A DNA stretch of 64,000 bases, taken from Halobacillus fulvus (GTDB lineage Bacteria; Bacillota; Bacilli; Bacillales; Halobacillaceae). The stretch lies in assembly GCA_004078665.1 (NCBI GenBank), contig SCFO01000001.1, forward strand, positions 584,377 to 648,376, in the 5' to 3' direction. This document shows, piece by piece, positions 59,622-64,000 of the stretch (position 1 is its first letter; each line of letters opens with the position of its first letter). The notes below the pieces were generated by a model. That model made no database searches and was not told the origin of the DNA. It was given only the letters and a program-made list of their open reading frames with translations. The position numbers and the translations under genes are program-made.

Positions 59622-60194
59622 ATGAAAAAGCCTATGTTATGGATTACAGTCATCGTTGGTGTCTGTATAATAGCTCTAGGGCCATGGGCCATGAACAGGC
59701 TATCCGGCCAAAGTACAACGGCTGATCAGGCGTTAACGATTCAAACTTTTAATGGTGAAGAAGTCACATACACCCAACAACAATTGAAAGAGAAGCTTTC
59801 TCCTATCCAATATAAAGTAACACAAGAGGATGGAACAGAGAAAGCTTTTGACAACAAGTATTGGGATCATAAAGAAGAAGGAATCTATGTTGACCTCTTA
59901 TCTCGTGAACCATTGTTCAGTTCTACTGATAAATATAAGTCAGGAACAGGGTGGCCAAGCTTCACTAAACCGCTTGAGGCTGATAATATTGTGACAAAAG
60001 ATGATCCTGGAATTCTAGGGATGAGAACTGAAGTGAGAAGTAAAGCCGGGCAGGCTCACTTGGGGCATGTGTTTGAGGATGGACCTGAACCAACAGGATT
60101 GCGCTATTGTATGAACTCAGCTGCTTTGGATTTTATTCCAAAGTCCGAAATGGAAGCAGAGGGATATGGAGAATATATGGATTTATTCGAGTAG
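59622..60194 (+). CDS. msrB: Membrane-anchored methionine sulfoxide reductase MsrB
   Basis: 190 residues: uncleaved signal/TM anchor ([19 protein letters not shown], about 6-24), linker, then an MsrB domain (about 55-190) with catalytic C163 in [11 protein letters not shown]. The usual resolving-cysteine position reads GTGWPSF (T109), where the cytoplasmic MsrAB has Cys. Expected to repair R-methionine sulfoxide outside the membrane, with reducing power from another thiol. GGGGGGAG precedes the ATG. Confidence 0.9.
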   Translation: MKKPMLWITVIVGVCIIALGPWAMNRLSGQSTTADQALTIQTFNGEEVTYTQQQLKEKLSPIQYKVTQEDGTEKAFDNKYWDHKEEGIYVDLLSREPLFSSTDKYKSGTGWPSFTKPLEADNIVTKDDPGILGMRTEVRSKAGQAHLGHVFEDGPEPTGLRYCMNSAALDFIPKSEMEAEGYGEYMDLFE

Positions 60195-60195
60195 G

Positions 60196-60219
60196 GGCAG
60201 AGAAATCTGCCTCTTTTTT
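60196..60219 (+). terminator. Terminator after msrB
   Basis: GGCAG (60196-60200) pairs with CTGCC (60207-60211), followed by TCTTTTTT. Confidence 0.7.
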
Positions 60220-60242
60220 GTTTGAATTGAATAAAAACTAGT

Positions 60243-60271
60243 TTGACACTTTGTATGATAACGATTATCAT
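60243..60271 (+). promoter_or_regulatory. Fur-box promoter of nitroreductase gene
   Basis: TTGACA (60243-60248), 17-base spacer, TATCAT (60266-60271). The Fur box TGATAACGATTATCA (60256-60270; 14 of 15 consensus positions) covers the spacer and -10, so Fur-Fe(II) would block RNA polymerase. Confidence 0.85.
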
Positions 60272-60303
60272 TATCATAAAATGAAAAGTTGCAGGTGATT
60301 ATA

Positions 60304-60858
60304 ATGGAACAGACGATGTCTCAATTGGCTAAAATCATAAAAGAACGCCGCTCAATCAAAACAGGCTACTTAAATAGGGATGTACCTACCGAGCTTGTCA
60401 AAGAGCTATTAGAAGGAGCTAAATGGGCTCCTACCCACGGATTAAGAGAACCTTGGAGGTTTATTTATATTCCATCTGAAGAAAAGGAATCATTTGTTGA
60501 AGATCTTGTGCAGACATTCCCGCGCGATATGCAGGAGAACAGACGCAATTACTTTAGTCAGCCGGCTGCGTTTCTCATTCCTGTCATGAAAGAAGATCCA
60601 CGCCAAAAACAATGGGAAGAGAACTTCGGTGCGATCAGCTGTTTGATTCAAAACTTTCAGCTGCTAGCTTGGGAACAACAATTAGGGTGTGTATGGAAAA
60701 CGAATCCGCAAATCCATGAACCTCGCGTACGTGAACTACTTGGAGTCGAACAAGGAGAAAAAATTGTAGGCTTTTTACACCTAGGCTTCTTTGACCATGA
60801 GCCGAAAGATAAGCCGCGTACTCCTATTGATGAAAAATTCACGGTTTACAAAAAGTAG
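60304..60858 (+). CDS. Nitroreductase family protein
   Basis: FMN-dependent NAD(P)H oxidoreductase-like protein, 184 residues. FMN-phosphate arginines in IKERRSIKTGY, GAKWAPTHGLREPWRF, and the late region LGCVWKTNPQ with GFLHLGFF. The start is ATG at 60304 after AGGTGA; the TTG at 60289 lacks a site. The Fur-controlled promoter points to a role in low iron, for example as a flavin or ferric reductase, which is inference. Confidence 0.87.
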   Translation: MEQTMSQLAKIIKERRSIKTGYLNRDVPTELVKELLEGAKWAPTHGLREPWRFIYIPSEEKESFVEDLVQTFPRDMQENRRNYFSQPAAFLIPVMKEDPRQKQWEENFGAISCLIQNFQLLAWEQQLGCVWKTNPQIHEPRVRELLGVEQGEKIVGFLHLGFFDHEPKDKPRTPIDEKFTVYKK

Positions 60859-60881
60859 ACGAACAAAAGCAATTTTTATAG

Positions 60882-60919
60882 AGGACATGACCTCCTTCAA
60901 TGGGGGCATGTCCTTTTTC
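60882..60919 (+). terminator. Terminator after nitroreductase
   Basis: AGGACATG (60882-60889) pairs with CATGTCCT (60907-60914), with CCTCC/GGGGG inside, then TTTT. Confidence 0.85.
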
Positions 60920-60995
60920 AGTAAATACGATTCGTTCGCCTAATCAAGAAGTTTATTTTATGATAAAAGAAGAAGGGTAAGAGAGGAGAATGAAC

Positions 60996-61907
60996 GTGAA
61001 TTTTGTAGCTTTAGACTTTGAAACCGCAAACTCCGCGCGTGACAGTGTCTGTTCGATCGGGATGGTCGAATATAAAGATGGGAGCTTGCACCGGGAATAT
61101 TACCGATTGGTGAAGCCGAAAAAGAACTATTTTGCTCCTATTAATGTAAGCATTCATGGAATTACACGCGAGGATGTGCGTGATGCTTATGAGTTTCACG
61201 AATTATGGGAAGAAGAAATTCGACCGTTCATCGAAGGGAAGCTGATTATCGCTCATAATGCTAAATTCGATATGGGCGTATTGAGGGCTGTTCTGGACCA
61301 GTATGGGCTGCCTTATCCTATGATTGCTTATAACTGCACATTAAACATCTCAAAAAAGACATGGTCGTTACCACGCTATAACTTAAAAGCGTTGTCCGAT
61401 CATTTAGGGATATCGCTCCGCCACCACCAGGCATTGGATGATGCCAAGGCTTCTGCACAAATTTTTATAAAAGCAGGGGAAACGCTCCAAGCGAGTACAG
61501 AAAAGGAATTGGTCGAAAAATCGCAGACAACGAATGGCATGATGTTCGAATCTTCCTACGAGCCAGCAAGGTTGAACAAAAGAAAGCGCGCCAAGTTCTC
61601 AAATTTAATGGAGACAGCAGCTAGCGCCGACCCTTCTCAAACCTTTTATGCATCGTCTGTTTCTTTCAGTGGTAAGTTATCCGCCATGAACCGCCAGCAA
61701 GTTGCCGAGGTCGTGCAGCAAAATGGAGGAACGATTGATTCATTCGTAAAAGCGACGACAAATTACCTTGTCATAGGAAATCAAACCTACAAACGATATC
61801 TTGAAGGAGTTAAAACAGCCGAGATCGAACAGGCTGAACTACTGCTAAGTCAGGGACATTCGATTGAACTCTTAACAGAATCCGAATTTTTCAAACTAAT
61901 CGGATGA
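60996..61907 (+). CDS. DEDDh 3'-5' exonuclease with C-terminal BRCT domain
   Basis: 303 residues. The N-terminal exonuclease domain (about 1-165) has LDFETAN (D7, E9), IIAHNAKFDMGVLR and HHQALDDAKASAQIF, the epsilon/DnaQ-like active site. A basic linker is followed by a BRCT domain (about 215-303: VSFSGKLSAMNRQQVAEVVQQNGGTIDSFVKATTNYLVIG). BRCT suggests recruitment to damaged DNA or protein partners. The start is GTG at 60996, 7 bases after GAGAGGAG; the ATG at 60990 is too close. Its 3' end overlaps the convergent gene by 12 bases. Confidence 0.87.
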   Translation: MNFVALDFETANSARDSVCSIGMVEYKDGSLHREYYRLVKPKKNYFAPINVSIHGITREDVRDAYEFHELWEEEIRPFIEGKLIIAHNAKFDMGVLRAVLDQYGLPYPMIAYNCTLNISKKTWSLPRYNLKALSDHLGISLRHHQALDDAKASAQIFIKAGETLQASTEKELVEKSQTTNGMMFESSYEPARLNKRKRAKFSNLMETAASADPSQTFYASSVSFSGKLSAMNRQQVAEVVQQNGGTIDSFVKATTNYLVIGNQTYKRYLEGVKTAEIEQAELLLSQGHSIELLTESEFFKLIG

Positions 61908-62429
61908 AACGCGCTTAAACAATCGGCTGCTTTTCAACAAATATGGGTGGACGGCCATGCTTTTTGATGGTAATGCTCGAATATTAAGTCCTGCTCCTTC
62001 TTTGTATGCCTGCCAGACGATCTTCGTGCAGTATTGCTCCGACGGTTTAGCATCTAAAGGTGTCCGGATCCTGTAGAGCGCCCGTGGGTATGTCTGATGC
62101 AAATGATCAGCAAATTCGGCTGCCTTTATTCCAGCACTCAAGTCATGTGGGGCATACCGTTCAATCAGACGGAATTTTTGTTCATAAAGCTTTAAAGGAT
62201 CTTTAATAATTCCTGCAGGCACTGAATGAATGACGTGCTGATCTTCCGTTACGATGCCTACATGCCCTACATATTTTGATTCTCTTTTTCCAATAGGAGA
62301 AAAAAGAAGACTTCCTGCAGGGATTCTTCCAGTGGATGCCGCAGCTGTGGGAGCTTTCACCTTTTTTCTCGTTAAAAGAACAGCTGAAATACTTACGATA
62401 ACTGTTAATAAGGGAATTCTTTTTTTCAT
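61896..62429 (-). CDS. YiiX-type permuted NlpC/P60-like protein
   Basis: 177 residues: N-terminal membrane anchor (IPLLTVIVSISAVLLT, about 5-20) and a papain-like domain with permuted order, H56 in KYVGHVGIV and C134 in SEQYCTKIVWQAYKEG. Members act on peptidoglycan peptides or lipid amides; role here unknown. The start is ATG at 62429, 8 bases after AAAGGAAG; the frame continues upstream without a site. Convergent with the exonuclease gene, with a 12-base overlap of ends. Confidence 0.8.
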   Translation of the reverse strand: MKKRIPLLTVIVSISAVLLTRKKVKAPTAAASTGRIPAGSLLFSPIGKRESKYVGHVGIVTEDQHVIHSVPAGIIKDPLKLYEQKFRLIERYAPHDLSAGIKAAEFADHLHQTYPRALYRIRTPLDAKPSEQYCTKIVWQAYKEGAGLNIRALPSKSMAVHPYLLKSSRLFKRVSSD

Positions 62430-62509
62430 CCTCGATACTTCCTTTACCAGTGGTTTATATTCAGAGTAGTAGAATGGATGCAAAAACACAAACAGAGGAG
62501 CTGTAAATC

Positions 62510-63355
62510 ATGAGAAGCGAGCAACAGATGTTGGACCTGGTCATTACTCAAGCTAAACACGATGACAGAATAAGAGCCGTTATTATGAATGGATCAAGAG
62601 TCAATCCCACAGTTCGGAAAGATTGCTTTCAGGACTACGATATTGTTTACATAGTAAAGGAACTGAACTCTTTCATAGCCGATCATTCCTGGGTGGATCA
62701 TTTTGGAGAGCGTTTGATTATGCAGCTTCCAGATGAATCCCCGTTGTATCCCGATGAGCGAAGAACCGATCGATTCGCTTATTTGATGCAATTCAAGGAT
62801 GGAAACCGGATAGATTTGACGCTACAAATCATCGACTCGCTGCCTGCAAAGTTTGATAGCTTAAGCAAAGTACTACTTGATAAAGACAGCCTTCTGCCTG
62901 ATCTTACACCATCCAATGATTCGGATTACCGTGTTAGTGAACCGACAGAAGATTCATTTAAAGCTGTGAGCAATGAATTTTGGTGGGTGAGTCTGTATGT
63001 TGCCAAAGGGTTATGGCGAGGGGAAGTCCCTTATGCCAAAGCCATGATGGAGGGGCCTGTCCGTGAGATGCTGAAAACGATGATCTCCTGGTCGATCGGC
63101 TTACAAACGAACTTTTCAGTGAGTGTTGGAAAAGAGGGAAAATACTTTAAGGATTTATTAGACCCTGAAACATATCAACAGTATTTACTAACTTACAGTG
63201 ACGCTAAAATCGAGAACAATTGGGACAGTTTATTTCTCATGGCAAAGCTTTTCTTAAACGCGGGAGAGCTTGTCGCTGAAGCATTCGGATTCTCATCTCC
63301 TTATGATGAACAAGTTCAGCAACGCTTAGTCGAAATTAGAAATTCTTCTATATAA
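62510..63355 (+). CDS. aadK: Aminoglycoside 6-adenylyltransferase (AadK-like)
   Basis: Nucleotidyltransferase of 281 residues in the ANT(6) family, which inactivates streptomycin by adenylylation. AVIMNGSRVNPTVRKDCFQDYDIVYIV gives the polymerase-beta GS motif and the paired metal aspartates; DESPLYPDERR, FKDGNRIDLTLQI, NEFWWVSLYVAKGL and LKTMISWSIGLQTNF are family-typical. B. subtilis carries a chromosomal aadK. No mobile element is nearby. GAGGAG precedes the ATG. Confidence 0.88.
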   Translation: MRSEQQMLDLVITQAKHDDRIRAVIMNGSRVNPTVRKDCFQDYDIVYIVKELNSFIADHSWVDHFGERLIMQLPDESPLYPDERRTDRFAYLMQFKDGNRIDLTLQIIDSLPAKFDSLSKVLLDKDSLLPDLTPSNDSDYRVSEPTEDSFKAVSNEFWWVSLYVAKGLWRGEVPYAKAMMEGPVREMLKTMISWSIGLQTNFSVSVGKEGKYFKDLLDPETYQQYLLTYSDAKIENNWDSLFLMAKLFLNAGELVAEAFGFSSPYDEQVQQRLVEIRNSSI

Positions 63356-63403
63356 AAAGGAAATTCTCTCCTTTTGTTGTATGTATGTAGAAGGAGGGAT
63401 GAA

Positions 63404-63784
63404 ATGGAACTGACACACATTCGATTGCTCGTCGACGATTATCAGAAAAGTTTTCTGTTTTACCGTGATGTTCTCGGATTTGAAGTGGAGTGGGGAGACG
63501 GACACTCCAACTATGCCGATTTTAAAGGGTTAGGAGGGGCCAAGCTCGCTATATTTGAGCGAAAGCAAATGGAGGCTGCTCTTGGGAATGAGAATTATCC
63601 TAGGACCGAGCAAGACCACAGTCTCGTTATTTTCAGAGTGAAGAGTGTAGACAATTTCTATAATGAATGGAAAAATGACATTGCCTTCTTGTCTGAGCCG
63701 GTATCACAGCCGGAGTGGATGATCAAAGTCATTCATTTCAGAGATCCAGACGGAAATTTGATTGAACTGAATGAACCTTTATAA
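63404..63784 (+). CDS. VOC family protein (glyoxalase/bleomycin resistance fold)
   Basis: 126-residue vicinal-oxygen-chelate protein made of two paired beta-alpha-beta-beta-beta units. THIRLLVDDYQKSFLFYRDVLGFEVEWGDG at the start, and IKVIHFRDPDGNLIELNEPL at the end with the metal-ligand glutamate. Substrate unknown. The start is ATG at 63404 after AAGGAGG; the frame extends upstream without a site. Confidence 0.87.
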   Translation: MELTHIRLLVDDYQKSFLFYRDVLGFEVEWGDGHSNYADFKGLGGAKLAIFERKQMEAALGNENYPRTEQDHSLVIFRVKSVDNFYNEWKNDIAFLSEPVSQPEWMIKVIHFRDPDGNLIELNEPL

Positions 63785-63894
63785 AGCGTATGCTGCTTAT
63801 AGCTGCGCTTTTTTCAATTTCGAAAACAATTTGTGCACTTTTCAGGCTTCAAGAACATAAGTTCGGGTATACTCACAAAAAGGAGTGAGATAAT

Positions 63895-64000
63895 ATGCGG
63901 AAGTCGAGAAAAAGGGTTCTAACAGACGAAGAGATTATTAATCTGTATAATAAAGGTTTGAGCACAAAAGAAATTTCAAGTAGAGCAAATGTAACCGATA
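63895..64000 (+). CDS. HTH-containing protein, cut by window end
   Basis: Only the first 35 codons are present. AAAAAGGAGTGA precedes the ATG; the product begins MRKSRKRVLTDEEI, then INLYNKGLSTKEISSRANVTD, a helix-turn-helix of the type seen in regulators and site-specific recombinases. The class cannot be decided from the fragment. Confidence 0.55.
   Translation, partial: MRKSRKRVLTDEEIINLYNKGLSTKEISSRANVTD

Noticed and set aside
62510-63355. Aminoglycoside gene as a horizontally acquired resistance cassette
   Set aside because: No transposase, integrase, repeat or composition change nearby; chromosomal aadK is known in Bacillus.
1-64000. Prophage, insertion sequence, CRISPR array, tRNA or rRNA
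   Set aside because: No transposase or phage structural genes, no regular direct-repeat arrays, and no tRNA- or rRNA-like conserved stretches were seen on either strand. The last, cut-off HTH gene could belong to a mobile element, but too little of it is present.

Overview
The window looks like chromosomal DNA of a spore-forming, moderately halophilic Bacillaceae bacterium, closest in feel to Halobacillus and its relatives. Reasons: gene blocks match Bacillus subtilis order (aspB-asnS-dnaD-nth-ponA-recU, ypsA-gpsB-rnpB-ypsC, bpsA-ypbQ, ypeP-ypdP); spore genes are present (a CotD-like coat protein, an SspM-like small acid-soluble protein, a YjcZ-like peptide); RNase P RNA is of the Bacillus B type; Shine-Dalgarno sequences are strong, with many TTG and GTG starts; and many proteins are acidic, including a long Asp/Glu/Asn tail on PBP1A. 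I see no prophage, insertion sequence, CRISPR array, rRNA or tRNA. This is mostly core chromosome with some lineage-specific genes.

Layout. 0-8.5 kb: aspartate/asparagine metabolism (aspB, asnS), replication initiation and base repair (dnaD, nth), then on the minus strand recU-ponA and a 30-residue SspM-like gene, then yppE. 8.5-20 kb: a minus-strand RND efflux pump sharing an upstream region with cdd, a cotD-like coat gene, ypsA, gpsB, rnpB, rlmL/ypsC, the M32 carboxypeptidase ypwA, an SDR, the type III polyketide pair bpsA-ypbQ, and a small membrane peptide behind a Fur box. 20-29 kb: ypeP-ypdP under a preQ1-I riboswitch, a cold-shock gene with a structured leader, fhs, a DUF72 gene, an HD hydrolase, thyA-dfrA-mobA, and tatA-tatA-tatC. 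The folate genes (fhs, thyA, dfrA) and the molybdopterin/Tat genes (mobA, tat) form two functional groups. 29-42 kb: yozE-sbcD-sbcC, ung, yqfQ, an msrAB fusion, a TetR regulator with an AbrB-type membrane protein, mhqD under a promoter holding an MhqR-like palindrome, an amidohydrolase, a phosphatase, a 7Fe ferredoxin and an SDR.

42-50 kb: acyP (minus), then a tight four-gene hydrolase operon (S58 autoproteolytic peptidase, double gamma-glutamylcyclotransferase-like protein, alpha/beta hydrolase, C45 Ntn hydrolase), followed by the large two-headed dynamin dynA. 50-64 kb: a leaderless Cu,Zn superoxide dismutase, a second cold-shock gene with a YdjO-type zinc protein, DUF2252, an ABC-F ATPase, a YocH-like wall hydrolase behind a WalR-like site, a quinone reductase, a PadR regulator with its operator and a flavin monooxygenase, cvfB, a membrane-anchored MsrB, a Fur-controlled nitroreductase, a DEDDh exonuclease-BRCT protein, a permuted NlpC/P60-type protein, an aminoglycoside adenylyltransferase, a VOC protein and a cut-off HTH gene.

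The most informative parts are the regulatory regions. Several promoters can be read together with a palindromic operator lying in them (RND pump, mhqD, nitroreductase, csp at 50.8 kb, padR). Two leaders have clear RNA logic: the preQ1-I aptamer that contains the ypdP Shine-Dalgarno, and a csp leader with two mutually exclusive hairpins. The best candidate for an undescribed functional unit is the four-hydrolase operon at 42.7-46.5 kb. All family calls are from reading the sequence without database searches.
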